64,000 bases of DNA from JBBQLG01 sp964251665 (GTDB lineage Bacteria; Bacteroidota; Bacteroidia; Cytophagales; Spirosomataceae), in assembly GCA_964251665.1 (NCBI GenBank), contig CAXUKO010000004.1:310001-374000 (forward strand). Reading direction: 5' to 3'. The notes under the pieces are model-generated. The model saw only the letters and a program-made list of their open reading frames with translations, made no database searches and had not been told where the DNA came from. Of the stretch, positions 17,052-25,585 are shown in pieces (the first letter of the stretch is position 1; every line of letters begins with the position of its first letter). Position numbers and translations under genes: made by a program.

Positions 17052-17097
17052 TGGATTGCCTGTACCACGACCTTTAAACTGCTAAACCGGGAGACTC

Positions 17098-17757
17098 ATG
17101 AAAACACTGACTACACTGGCCCTGTTCGTGGCCGTCGCCACCACCGCATTCGGACAACTTGCCAACGACAATACCCTGGGCGTTCAGATTGACGGTAAGG
17201 ACTACAAAGCCCAGCCCCGGCGCATCCGGCTGGGAAATTACTGGTGGGTAACGGCTAATACCGTTAAACCCGACCAGTCGCTGCGAATCTGGCTGGGCAG
17301 CTTTGACCGCAAGGATATTGTGGAGCCGGGTACCTACCTGATTGTGGACGCTGATAAACCTGACACGAAAGAAAACTGGCAGAAAGCACAGGCCTTGGGG
17401 ACGTACAAAGGCATTGCAGTCGTGAAGTACGTGGAAGAAACCAAGGAACCGCGCATGGAATACCACGTTGGCAAATCGCAGAATAACAACGAAACCATTA
17501 CGGTAAAAATGGGCGCTGATGGCTTTCTGGAGGCTACCTTCAGCAGCACATTGGCTGGTTCGTACTGGAAAGAAAAAGCAACAGCCACGGTATTTGGCAG
17601 TATGGGCCGACTGGTAAGTAAGGTGCAGGATAAAGCCATTACCAAGACTACCGGCTATGACTCCGACATTGACCCGGAGGGCAACGGCTACAAAAAGCAG
17701 GATAAAACCGATACCGTAACCCTGTCGAAGGGGCAGTTCCGGTTGAAAATGAACTGA
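17098..17757 (+). CDS. Exported protein of unknown function
   Basis: The 219-residue product has a signal peptide ending near TAFGQ (residues 16-20) and no other recognised feature. The mature part looks beta-rich and acidic-basic balanced, with WWVTANTV near 45 and a Lys/Asp-rich tail. The gene stands 141 bases after the immunity gene on the same strand, but its GC-rich codon use is like the core genome rather than the effector modules. It may be unrelated to the T6SS. No function is proposed. Confidence 0.75.
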   Translation: MKTLTTLALFVAVATTAFGQLANDNTLGVQIDGKDYKAQPRRIRLGNYWWVTANTVKPDQSLRIWLGSFDRKDIVEPGTYLIVDADKPDTKENWQKAQALGTYKGIAVVKYVEETKEPRMEYHVGKSQNNNETITVKMGADGFLEATFSSTLAGSYWKEKATATVFGSMGRLVSKVQDKAITKTTGYDSDIDPEGNGYKKQDKTDTVTLSKGQFRLKMN

Positions 17758-17780
17758 TTACCAACGGCCAGGCTGTCGCT

Positions 17781-18572
17781 TTACATAAAGCTGCTCATGG
17801 ACGCTTCGTTGGCCAGTTCTTCGGCATGTTCCTTACCCAGATAGCGGTCAATGAAGTAGTGGGCTACGTACAGCAATGGCGTTAAGACAACGGCCGACGT
17901 AGCTTTGTAAATGTAGTTGATGATACCCACCGCCAGTACCTGCGTGAGCGACCAGTTGCCGAACACATAAAAGGCAATACCGAGTACCACGAAACTATCG
18001 ACCAACTGCGATACCAGCGTTGAACCGGTAGCCCGCAGCCAGATGGCCTTGTTTCCCGTGATTTTCTTCAGCGAGTGAAACACCGATACGTCTAAAATCT
18101 GCCCGATCAGAAACGCAGTCAGCGACCCCAGAATGATGCCCAGTCCCTGACGGAAAATCATGCCGAAGGCGTTATTGATATTAACCGCGTTACCCGCCGA
18201 ATCTTTGGCGTTCACGTCGAGCCAGAACTTCGCCGGGGGCAGTGTTGTGACGAGGTAGATGACCAGAAAACTGTAGGCAATAAAGCCCGCTGTCACGAAT
18301 GAAATCCGCCGGACGCCCGCTTTGCCAAAGTATTCGTTGATGATGTCGGAGGTGATAAAAACAACGGGCCAGATAACGGCACCGGCCGTGAGGTTAAAGT
18401 CGAGCACAAAATCGCCGAACAGGTGAATCTGCGCGGGTTTTGCACCCAGCAGGGCTTCGACCGAAAAAATCTTGACGCCAATAATTTCAGCCACAACGGC
18501 ATTGGTCAGGAACAGCGCACTGAGAAAAATATACAGGTTCGTGCGCTTATTGGTAAACGAGTAGGCAGGCAT
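17781..18572 (-). CDS. yhhQ: Queuosine-precursor transporter (YhhQ/VUT family)
   Basis: This 263-residue integral membrane protein matches the YhhQ (DUF165) family, which imports 7-cyano- or 7-aminomethyl-7-deazaguanine for queuosine modification of tRNA. Visible landmarks are six or so membrane segments, VVFITSDIINEYFGK (68-82) and a late segment with LVSQLVDSFVVLGIAF. It faces the exported protein at 17098 tail to tail with a 23-base gap. No preQ1 riboswitch was recognised in the 145-base gap upstream. Confidence 0.9.
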   Translation of the reverse strand: MPAYSFTNKRTNLYIFLSALFLTNAVVAEIIGVKIFSVEALLGAKPAQIHLFGDFVLDFNLTAGAVIWPVVFITSDIINEYFGKAGVRRISFVTAGFIAYSFLVIYLVTTLPPAKFWLDVNAKDSAGNAVNINNAFGMIFRQGLGIILGSLTAFLIGQILDVSVFHSLKKITGNKAIWLRATGSTLVSQLVDSFVVLGIAFYVFGNWSLTQVLAVGIINYIYKATSAVVLTPLLYVAHYFIDRYLGKEHAEELANEASMSSFM

Positions 18573-18717
18573 GGTGAGTAGGGGTAATGTAGTGCAGACC
18601 GGCTTTCTGGCCGAAGTACGTTCCGGTTTGAAGTTAAGCAGAGAACGCTAAAAACCGGCAGTTTTGACTAATTCCAGTCAAAATAGGGCATGACATAAGA
18701 CCAAGCTGCGGGCCAGA

Positions 18718-19515
18718 TCAGGAATCCGGTTTTTCGACAGGCTGCACGTACTGCCGCCGTAACCAGCGGCTTAACCCATCCAGGCCCGGAAAAAGAACCC
18801 GCTCGTTGATATTCGCCTGATCAAGCTTATCCCTGATTTCCCACTTCAGTTCATGGGCAATAATCACCTTTCGATAGACATCGGGGCGGGGTTCCAGCCA
18901 GCTGTATAAGCCCATGGTTGGGTCGGAAATAACCGAAAACAGGGCATACTGATTCACAATGCGGTCGTCGATGGAGGGCGGCTCGAACAGCAGCGCAAAC
19001 GGTTGCCCGGCCAGGCTGTCAAAATCACGCAGCGAGCTAATGTTGCTCAGCATATCCACGGTGAACACGTCGGCTCCTTCTTCGTCAAGCAGGCTGCTCA
19101 GGGCCGGGGGGAGATCTTGATGTACTTTCCGGTAATCGAGGCACCAGATCACACCATCCCGATGGTACTCTTCGAGGGAAGCGGTCACGAAATGGAGGGC
19201 TACATAGGGCGAAAACGTCCAGTCCATCAACCGTGTGGGCAAGCCATGATGCTGGGCTACCGAAAGCCAGTACCAGAAAGAGTCGCGTTCGACAACGTTG
19301 CGGAGGGCATATTTCTTGAAGTTGCGCAGCAGATGCCCCTCAATCTGGGCGCACTCGTCACCCAGCCGCATCAGCGACGTATCGAGGGTAAACGATACAT
19401 CGGGCAGGCCCCGGAAGGCAAAGGACGGGCGGAAGCGTTTGAGGGTGGGTACCCAGGCATCTTCGTACAGCGATTCCATTAGCTGAGTCCAGGTGGTCAC
19501 GCGGGTTTCTGTCAT
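18718..19515 (-). CDS. FRG domain-containing protein
   Basis: The 265-residue soluble protein contains an FRG domain, named after its Phe-Arg-Gly motif, seen here as FAFRGLPD (28-35). The typical continuation follows: an aromatic helix, then AQHHGLPTRLMDWTFSPYVAL, which is the conserved QHxGxPTRLLDWT segment. The biochemical role of FRG domains is not established; they occur in accessory and defence-like contexts. Its start overlaps the stop of the NUDIX gene by 4 bases, so the two should be made together. Confidence 0.88.
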   Translation of the reverse strand: MTETRVTTWTQLMESLYEDAWVPTLKRFRPSFAFRGLPDVSFTLDTSLMRLGDECAQIEGHLLRNFKKYALRNVVERDSFWYWLSVAQHHGLPTRLMDWTFSPYVALHFVTASLEEYHRDGVIWCLDYRKVHQDLPPALSSLLDEEGADVFTVDMLSNISSLRDFDSLAGQPFALLFEPPSIDDRIVNQYALFSVISDPTMGLYSWLEPRPDVYRKVIIAHELKWEIRDKLDQANINERVLFPGLDGLSRWLRRQYVQPVEKPDS

Positions 19516-20195
19516 AGCTGCTTCATGGTCTCGTAATCGCCGACCTGCTGCAGGTAAAGCAGGTGGCTCATTACGCCGTGTATATTACCAACCAGCCGGT
19601 GCGCTTCCGGCAAGGGAACGACCCGCAGCTGGGTATGTTCATTTTCATCCTCCTCACCGGTCGACTGCCCGTTCAGTGCCTCAATAGCGCCTAAAGGCAT
19701 TCGTCGTTCGAGGTAAAAGAAATACAGGGCTTCATCGCTCGTAGCCGTAGCCGAGAATAAAGGTTTATCGAAGAGCGGTTTCAGTTCGTCCGCGTTAACA
19801 TCCAGTTTTGTTTCTTCCTTCAACTCCCGCACGGCTACCGCTACGGGCGAAGGGTCTTTATCATCGATCATGCCCGCCGGGTGTTCGTAGGTAAACGACC
19901 CGTCGCAAACCCGCCGTTGCTTCACCAGCAGCACATACTTGTTGTCGGTCTGCTCGTCGATCAGCACGACGAGGACCGAAATGGCATTTCCTTTGAGAAA
20001 GCAAATGGGGTTCAGCTTCGTGCCTTCGGCGGTGTCGGCATCTATGTTAAGCAGGGCGTAGAGGAGACTGCCATCCTTACCGGCCTGATGGCTGTATAGC
20101 ACCTGCACCTCATTGAGGGTGACCTGGTTCTGCGTTACATGCTGCCGCCAGGTCTGGTACTTGGGCGCAGCATCGAGTAGGTGTTGTTCATCCAT
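19512..20195 (-). CDS. NUDIX hydrolase (ADP-sugar pyrophosphatase-like)
   Basis: NUDIX enzymes cleave nucleoside diphosphates linked to another group. The 227-residue protein carries the NUDIX box as GMIDDKDPSPVAVAVRELKE plus ET, with one departure: Asp where the consensus Glu of Gx5E is expected. The preceding strand YVLLVKQRR and the downstream TATSDEALYFFYLE resemble the ADP-ribose or ADP-sugar pyrophosphatase group. The ATG at 20195 is preferred over a TTG at 20204. It is the first gene of a two-gene unit with the FRG protein. Confidence 0.88.
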   Translation of the reverse strand: MDEQHLLDAAPKYQTWRQHVTQNQVTLNEVQVLYSHQAGKDGSLLYALLNIDADTAEGTKLNPICFLKGNAISVLVVLIDEQTDNKYVLLVKQRRVCDGSFTYEHPAGMIDDKDPSPVAVAVRELKEETKLDVNADELKPLFDKPLFSATATSDEALYFFYLERRMPLGAIEALNGQSTGEEDENEHTQLRVVPLPEAHRLVGNIHGVMSHLLYLQQVGDYETMKQL

Positions 20196-20410
20196 ACGTA
20201 TCAATGCGTCAGTTAACTGGCATTTCAGCCGTGACCCCTGGTGTTTTTACCGGGTTTAACTCCTGCTAACGGCTCGTTAGCTATATCCGGTTAATAAAGT
20301 GAGGATGTGGCCATCCGGCGAAAAGTGCGGGCTTACTATTGTTCGTAGTCCGTGTAACCGCCCTGCCGATGGTTTCCTGTTGGCCGGTAACGAGCGGCTG
20401 ACCAATTAAA

Positions 20411-20448
20411 AACGCCCGCCGAAACCACAGTGGCTCCCGGCGGGCGTT
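20411..20448 (-). terminator. Intrinsic terminator of the ferritin-like gene pair
   Basis: The arms AACGCCCGCCG (20411-20421) and CGGCGGGCGTT (20438-20448) pair over 11 bases. On the minus strand the stem is followed by TTTTAATTGG, so it fits a Rho-independent terminator 20 bases after the stop at 20468. Confidence 0.75.
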
Positions 20449-20467
20449 GCAATGTATTGGTCGTGAA

Positions 20468-21280
20468 TCAGTAAGATGCCTTCACAAACGGACTGGCAAG
20501 GGCCAGTACCTGCTCTTTAGTCAATGGCTCGTCGAAGGCTTCACGAACCGTCCGCTCAACTGTGATGCCGAGATCTCCCTCCTGCTGAATAAGTTTGGGG
20601 GCGACCAGTGGTGGCAGGTCAATACCCACCCGCTGATTCATCTGGTTTTCGCCGGCATAAATCGCTGCTGGTGCGCCACCGGTTTCCTGCTCGGAGGTCC
20701 AGACGCGCAGCCCCCGGATCAGCCGGATTTCTGCCGCGTGCCGTGCTTCGACGGAGTGGATCTTCAGGGCCGCCAACAGCACGTCAGGATTGCCTTTTAG
20801 CTTGGGAGCCTGTCCTTTATAGGCCCGGACCCCCAGATCCTCGAACGACTGCGACAGCACCAGGAAGGTCTGATAATCAGTAAATGCACTCGGGAACATC
20901 CCACCTGCCGTGAAATCAAAGGCTGGTTTGGCAATAGCATTGCCGCCCAGGGCCGACTTCAGGAAATCGACATGTTCCTGTTCGTGCTTGCCGATTACCT
21001 TGAACACATCATAGTCAGTGCTGGGGATCAGGCCTGATTTGTTCAGCGCCGTGGCGTAAAATTCGGCTTCTAAGTATTCCAGCAGCAGGGCGAAATTGAG
21101 CACATCTACCACCGTACTGTCATCCGCAAAGGCTTTATTGAGCGTAGCGGCTAACAGGCCGGTTGTACCGGCGGCAGCTACGGCCGTTTTTTTAAACAGA
21201 TTCCGACGCGAGAACATGAATTTTTCGTAGTTCTCTGCATCACGTTCCTCAATGTCCGATAAAATATTCAGTAAGTTCAT
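20468..21280 (-). CDS. Exported ferritin-like domain protein, TAT signal
   Basis: The 270-residue protein has a twin-arginine-type motif SRRNLFK at residues 24-30, followed by a hydrophobic Ala-rich stretch, which suggests folded export. The rest is a four-helix ferritin-like domain with the metal-ligand style segments LEYLEAEFY, GKHEQEHVDFL, SQSFEDLGVRAY and SVEARHAAEI. Members of this group are common as pairs in Bacteroidota; their function (metal storage or redox protection) is unknown. It lies 14 bases after a paralogue. Confidence 0.88.
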   Translation of the reverse strand: MNLLNILSDIEERDAENYEKFMFSRRNLFKKTAVAAAGTTGLLAATLNKAFADDSTVVDVLNFALLLEYLEAEFYATALNKSGLIPSTDYDVFKVIGKHEQEHVDFLKSALGGNAIAKPAFDFTAGGMFPSAFTDYQTFLVLSQSFEDLGVRAYKGQAPKLKGNPDVLLAALKIHSVEARHAAEIRLIRGLRVWTSEQETGGAPAAIYAGENQMNQRVGIDLPPLVAPKLIQQEGDLGITVERTVREAFDEPLTKEQVLALASPFVKASY

Positions 21281-21294
21281 GGAATGAGTCGATG

Positions 21295-22050
21295 TTAGTA
21301 GGTTGGAAGATTAGCCACGCTAAGTTTTTGTTTGATGAATCGCTGAGACTTGGCCAGTACTTCGGCCGGGGTCAAAGACCAGTCAAGACCCTGTGCATTA
21401 ATCAGTTCATGACTTAGGACAAACGGTATTTTTGGCGCAATCATGTGGCGGGCCAGCGTAGCATGGCGGGCTTCAATCGACACCATTTTTCCGGCAATCT
21501 TCAGTACTTCCACATCCTGAATAAGTGGGCCAGTACCATTAAACGCGCCTACGCCAACGTTTTCAAACTGCTGAGCTGCGTCAAACACGGCATAGCGATT
21601 ACTGAAATCAATCGCGCTGAAATCAAAATCCAGCATGGGGATGGCGAACCCATCCAGCATAGCCTTGAAAAACTCGCGGTGCACCACTTCGTGATCGTGC
21701 AGTTCGGCCAGCACCTTACGGTCTTCAGCCGATACTCCGGCAGCCCTGGCAACGGCAGTCGCGTAGAAAGCCGTTTCGAGTTGGTCAAGTGTATAGGCGA
21801 GGTTCGCGATGCCAATATCGCCGGAACCTAAATCAATGGTACCATCGGGCAGGATGTCGGCACCAATACGGGCGCTTTTAGCACCGGTTTGCGGATCAAC
21901 AAGGGGGTCACGCGTACAGGAGGCCAGAAAAGCCGCCGTCGTAGCTGAGACCAGACCTAATTGCCGCATGAACATTCTGCGCTCGACCGAGGGTATGGCG
22001 GGAACGCTGGGAGTAGACTTTTTTTGTGTTAGTTCATTATGGTTTTCCAT
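21295..22050 (-). CDS. Exported ferritin-like lipoprotein paralogue
   Basis: From the ATG at 22050 the product has 251 residues. The N-terminus carries ERRMFMRQLG and then LASC with Cys45, which suggests a twin-arginine exported lipoprotein. Ferritin-like helices follow, with LDQLETAFYATAV, HDHEVVHREFF, QQFENVGVGAF and SIEARHATLARH. It is the first gene of a pair with the related protein at 20468. A longer start at 22101 would add a Cys-containing stretch upstream of the likely signal and is less likely. Confidence 0.86.
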   Translation of the reverse strand: MENHNELTQKKSTPSVPAIPSVERRMFMRQLGLVSATTAAFLASCTRDPLVDPQTGAKSARIGADILPDGTIDLGSGDIGIANLAYTLDQLETAFYATAVARAAGVSAEDRKVLAELHDHEVVHREFFKAMLDGFAIPMLDFDFSAIDFSNRYAVFDAAQQFENVGVGAFNGTGPLIQDVEVLKIAGKMVSIEARHATLARHMIAPKIPFVLSHELINAQGLDWSLTPAEVLAKSQRFIKQKLSVANLPTY

Positions 22051-22286
22051 AATAGAGATTGGTTGTGTTGAGCATTGGTTACAACTAAACTTGGTTTTCA
22101 ATCAGAACTAACAAAGGTTTAAAATGATATAGGAATTTATTATTTATTAGGAAGTGGCCCAAAAAAGAATGAACAACGGTTGTTTTATCATTTGATGAGC
22201 CCCGATCTGACCCGGTACGCATTGCCGTTGGTTCTCGTTTTTACCGCAACGTCCTGAACTGTAGGCCCTGAACGCCCCGAAACCGC

Positions 22287-22325
22287 AACGAGCCGGTAAT
22301 CTCCGTAAGAGACTACCGGCTCGTT
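22287..22325. terminator. Hairpin in the 350-base gap after the aminotransferase
   Basis: The arms AACGAGCCGGTA (22287-22298) and TACCGGCTCGTT (22314-22325) pair over 12 bases around a 15-base loop. The stem lies 76 bases past the stop of the aminotransferase gene. No long T tract follows. The rest of the gap 22051-22400 is AT-rich towards the ferritin-like genes and probably holds their promoter, but no clean consensus was found. Confidence 0.45.
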
Positions 22326-22400
22326 GATCAGCAACTGGTTAGGCCAGTCTGCTGGGCGATAAATGGCAAATGGGTAGGGGCGACGACCTGCCCACAGGTG

Positions 22401-23612
22401 CTATATCCGCCGACTTTCTAAAAATGCTTCGATTCGATCAAGCGCTATCGTTAACTCATCTACCGTCGGCAGGCAAACAATGCGGAAATGGTCGTTATGA
22501 ATATAGTTGAACCCCGTTCCCGAAACCACCAGTACTTTCTGTTCCGTCAGCAGGTCGTACACAAACTGATCGTCGCTGCCCAGCCGGAACTGCGTCAGGT
22601 CGATGCGGGGAAATACGTACAGTGCCCCCTGGGGCTTCACGCAGGTCACTCCCGGAATAGCTGCCATACGCTCATAAGCCAGCATGATCTGTTTGTGCAG
22701 CCGTCCCGCCGGCATCACCAGATCGTTTATGCTCTGATACCCGCCCAGGGCGGTCTGAATCGCGTATTGAGTGGGTACGTTGGCGCAGAGCCGCATACTG
22801 GCCAGCAGCGTTAGGCCCTCGATGTACGATTTGGCCTTTTGCCGGGCACCGCTCAAAATCAGCCAGCCACCCCGGAAACCAGCGGCTCTGTAATTCTTCG
22901 ATAAACCGCCGAAGGTAATGCACAGGGTATCATTCACCAGCTTCGCCATCGGGTAATGCACGGCGCCACTGTACAGGATACGGTCATAGATCTCGTCGGA
23001 GAACAAAATCAACTGATGCCGTTCGGCAATGCGGGCCAGCCCCTCCAGAATGGCTTTGTCGTAAACGGCCCCGGTTGGATTATTGGGATTGATAACAACA
23101 ATAGCCCGCGTCCGGTCGGTAATTTTGCTTTCCAGATCCGCCAGGTCAGGGTTCCAGTCGGCAGCTTCGTCGCAGATGTAGTGCACTGGTTTTCCGCCCG
23201 AAAGGGCCACCGACGTTGTCCAGAGCGGATAGTCGGGCGAGGGGACCAACACTTCGTCGCCTTCGTTGATGAGCGCCTGCATTGCCAGCAGAATCAGTTC
23301 GCTCACGCCGTTGCCGATGTAAATATCATTGATGGTGATGCCCGGCAACCCAATGTTCTGCGTATGGTGCATTACCGCCTTCCGGGCCGCAAACAGCCCC
23401 CGCGAGTCGGAATAGCCCTGTGCGTTGCGGATATTGAGGATGATGTCGTGAACAATTTCGTCGGGAGCATCGAAGCCGAACGAAGCCGGATTGCCAATGT
23501 TGAGGCTGATGATTTTGTAACCCTGGCTTTCCAGTTCGAGGGCTTTTTCGTAAACCGGTCCGCGAATGTCGTATTTGAGCGTATTGAGCCGGTTTGATTT
23601 CAGGATTTCCAT
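22401..23612 (-). CDS. Pyridoxal-phosphate aminotransferase, class I/II (AlaA-like)
   Basis: This 403-residue fold-type I aminotransferase should move amino groups between amino acids and keto acids in the cytoplasm. Landmarks are LNIGNPASFGF (37-47), PSPDYPLW (124-131), NPNNPTGAVY (175-184), SDEIYDR (205-211) and the PLP-binding Lys239 in GGLSKNYRAAGFRGGW. The wording matches the alanine/glutamate-pyruvate (AlaA) group. The ATG at 23612 is chosen because the in-frame extension to 23660 encodes a Cys-rich stretch unlike the family. It follows the two-component genes on the same strand after a strong terminator. Confidence 0.92.
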   Translation of the reverse strand: MEILKSNRLNTLKYDIRGPVYEKALELESQGYKIISLNIGNPASFGFDAPDEIVHDIILNIRNAQGYSDSRGLFAARKAVMHHTQNIGLPGITINDIYIGNGVSELILLAMQALINEGDEVLVPSPDYPLWTTSVALSGGKPVHYICDEAADWNPDLADLESKITDRTRAIVVINPNNPTGAVYDKAILEGLARIAERHQLILFSDEIYDRILYSGAVHYPMAKLVNDTLCITFGGLSKNYRAAGFRGGWLILSGARQKAKSYIEGLTLLASMRLCANVPTQYAIQTALGGYQSINDLVMPAGRLHKQIMLAYERMAAIPGVTCVKPQGALYVFPRIDLTQFRLGSDDQFVYDLLTEQKVLVVSGTGFNYIHNDHFRIVCLPTVDELTIALDRIEAFLESRRI

Positions 23613-23650
23613 GCATGAACAGAATAGACCACAAAGGTACGGGTTCTGTC

Positions 23651-23695
23651 TAAAACGCAACGATCTCCCGAAACAGGGGAGATCGTTGCGTTTTA
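23651..23695 (-). terminator. Strong hairpin between response regulator and aminotransferase
   Basis: A 19-base perfect stem pairs 23651-23669 with 23677-23695 around a 7-base loop (GAAACAG). Its ends are TAAAA and TTTTA, so it can work in either direction. It should end the two-component transcript that stops at 23766. Confidence 0.75.
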
Positions 23696-23765
23696 GAGTT
23701 TACAATTGATTGAACCCTCGCTTTAACGCAGGTCAGTGCACGGCTTTTCCCGGCAAATTAACTGA

Positions 23766-24188
23766 CTACGCCATAACGGTTTGCGCAAAATGTCGGGCAA
23801 CCAGTTCCTCAAGCACGGCTTGGGTAAGTGGTTTGGCCTGATACACGCTCACCGATGCTGATTGAGCCGCCCGGTTCTGATCGGCGGGGTTTAGGGAGGT
23901 GGTCAGCATCACTACCACCACCCGGCTTTTCAGGTCCTCATCCAGATGATGATACTGCTCCAGAAATTCAAAGCCATTCATGCCCGGCATGTTAATATCC
24001 AGCAGAATGGCATCGGGGCGCAGGTAGCCCGGCTGGTTGGTACGGGTTAGGTAGCGCAGTGCTTCGGGACCGCTCTCGGCTACGCGTATTTCGTCGCACA
24101 GACCAGATTCGGTGATAACGAGCTGGTGCAGAAAATTGTCGTCCGGGTCGTCATCAACCAACAGAATGCAATGAATGGGTCTGGGCAT
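23766..24188 (-). CDS. Single-domain response regulator
   Basis: The 140-residue protein is a stand-alone receiver domain. Acidic residues sit in LVDDDPDDN (10-18), the phospho-acceptor is Asp64 in ILLDINMPG, and Lys is present in YQAKPL near the end. No output domain follows, so it probably signals by protein contact. It overlaps the 3' end of the sensor kinase gene by 35 bases, which indicates that the kinase is its partner. The ATG at 24188 gives the normal length; longer frames would extend deep into the kinase gene. Confidence 0.93.
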   Translation of the reverse strand: MPRPIHCILLVDDDPDDNFLHQLVITESGLCDEIRVAESGPEALRYLTRTNQPGYLRPDAILLDINMPGMNGFEFLEQYHHLDEDLKSRVVVVMLTTSLNPADQNRAAQSASVSVYQAKPLTQAVLEELVARHFAQTVMA

Positions 24189-25317
24189 AATGCTGTACTG
24201 TTTTAATTTTTTTCGGAATGGTGAAATAAAACGTTGAACCAACACCAACCGTACTGTTGAGCCAGATTTGCCCGCCATAAATGTCGATAACCTTTTTGCA
24301 GGTGGCCAGGCCAATTCCGGTGCCGGGATATTCATTACGGCCGTGGAGCCGCTGGAAAATCTGAAATACCCGGTCGTAATGATGGGGCTCAACCCCAATC
24401 CCGTTGTCGGCCACACTGAACCGGTAATGATTACCTTCATCTACTGCCCGAATGGTCAATTGGGGCGGCACCCCGGCCCGCCGGTATTTTAATCCGTTGG
24501 TAATCAGGTTCTGAAATACCTGCTTCAGATCGGTCCGGTGGGCGGTAACCGCGGGCAAAGGCTCTGCATCAACAGTGGCGTTAGTCGCCTGAATATCACT
24601 TTGCTGCTCATCCAGAATTTCAGCAACAAGCTCGTTCAGGTCTATGGTTTTAAATTCAACATTCGTGCCAATCCGCGAAAAATCGAGCAGGTCATTTATG
24701 AGCGTCCGCATGCGCCCGGCGGCTGCCGTTGAGGTACCGATCAGTTTTTTGGCATTGTCGTCGAGTTGGTCACCGTAACGGCCTTCGAGCAGTGAGAGGT
24801 AGTTGGTAATTGTTTTCAGGGGCGACTGAAGATCATGCGAGGCTACGTAGGCAAACTGCTGTAGTTCTTCGTTCGACCGGGTTAGTTCCTGAACAGCCTG
24901 CTGGCGAAACGAGAGTTCACGGTCATATTCCCGCGAGGTTTTCAGGCCAATGGCTTCGTTGAAGTAACGGATCAGCGCAATAACGGTGGCCACGGAAATC
25001 AGGCCGGTCAGAAAACGAATCAGGGCGTTTAGCCGGTAGGCGGGCCACCAGAACATGAGCGCGTCAACCACATGAGTAAGGCCGCAAAAGAGGATAAAGG
25101 CGCCAAAGAGCAGAAAAACACCCGACAGCGGGACCCCTTTTTTCAGTAAGACAAAGCGGATCAAAATCAGTGGAATGGCCATGTAGGCCAGCCAGATGGT
25201 CAGGTCAGAAGCAATATACAGCCAGCCGTGAAAATCAGTCCAACGGCCACAATACCAGCGCGGAGGCCAGTCGCTGGTATCAGTCAGCTGCCGAAAAAAC
25301 TCAAAAACCTGTTCCAT
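24154..25317 (-). CDS. Sensor histidine kinase with ethylene-receptor-like membrane domain
   Basis: The 387-residue kinase has three membrane segments at the N-terminus that match the ethylene-binding domain of plant ETR1: Asp38 and Tyr45 in SDLTIWLAYMAIP, and Cys78 and His82 in FCGLTHVV. The Asp-Tyr and Asp-Cys distances (7 and 40) equal those of ETR1 (Asp25, Tyr32, Cys65, His69), whose Cys and His hold a copper ion. A coiled linker then leads to the kinase core, with phospho-acceptor His161 in YVASHDLQSPL, an N box near LITNGLKY, and ATP-lid glycines DNGIGV and GTGIGLA. Its partner is the overlapping response regulator. Ligand identity is inferred. Confidence 0.9.
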   Translation of the reverse strand: MEQVFEFFRQLTDTSDWPPRWYCGRWTDFHGWLYIASDLTIWLAYMAIPLILIRFVLLKKGVPLSGVFLLFGAFILFCGLTHVVDALMFWWPAYRLNALIRFLTGLISVATVIALIRYFNEAIGLKTSREYDRELSFRQQAVQELTRSNEELQQFAYVASHDLQSPLKTITNYLSLLEGRYGDQLDDNAKKLIGTSTAAAGRMRTLINDLLDFSRIGTNVEFKTIDLNELVAEILDEQQSDIQATNATVDAEPLPAVTAHRTDLKQVFQNLITNGLKYRRAGVPPQLTIRAVDEGNHYRFSVADNGIGVEPHHYDRVFQIFQRLHGRNEYPGTGIGLATCKKVIDIYGGQIWLNSTVGVGSTFYFTIPKKIKTVQHYAQTHSLHSVG

Positions 25318-25522
25318 AAACCCCTACATAATATATTGTAGCCTTTTACACCATCGATGTGCGGCTACTGCTATATCAAAAGTAAGTAGGATATACGAAA
25401 TAAAAGAGAGCCAAAAGGGCCTGTAACTCATTTTTTGCTCCTTGTCTACCGGGCTGTTAGTCACAGTGACTACGTACGGAGGGAATATTTCCCCGATGAC
25501 TTTCTGGCTATAAACGCGAAAA

Positions 25523-25548
25523 AGCCCGTTGTGTCACAACAACGGGCT
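25523..25548 (-). terminator. Intrinsic terminator of the sugar dehydrogenase gene
   Basis: The arms AGCCCGTTGT (25523-25532) and ACAACGGGCT (25539-25548) pair over 10 bases. On the minus strand TTTTCGCG follows. It lies 38 bases after the stop at 25586. Confidence 0.75.
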
Positions 25549-25585
25549 ACTCACACCAGTCCTGTCAATGAGACTTTATGGGAAA

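Noticed and set aside
18573..18717. A preQ1 riboswitch before the queuosine-precursor transporter
   Set aside because: No CCC-bearing short stem followed by the A-rich tail of class I was found in the leader, only ordinary sequence with CAAAATAG.
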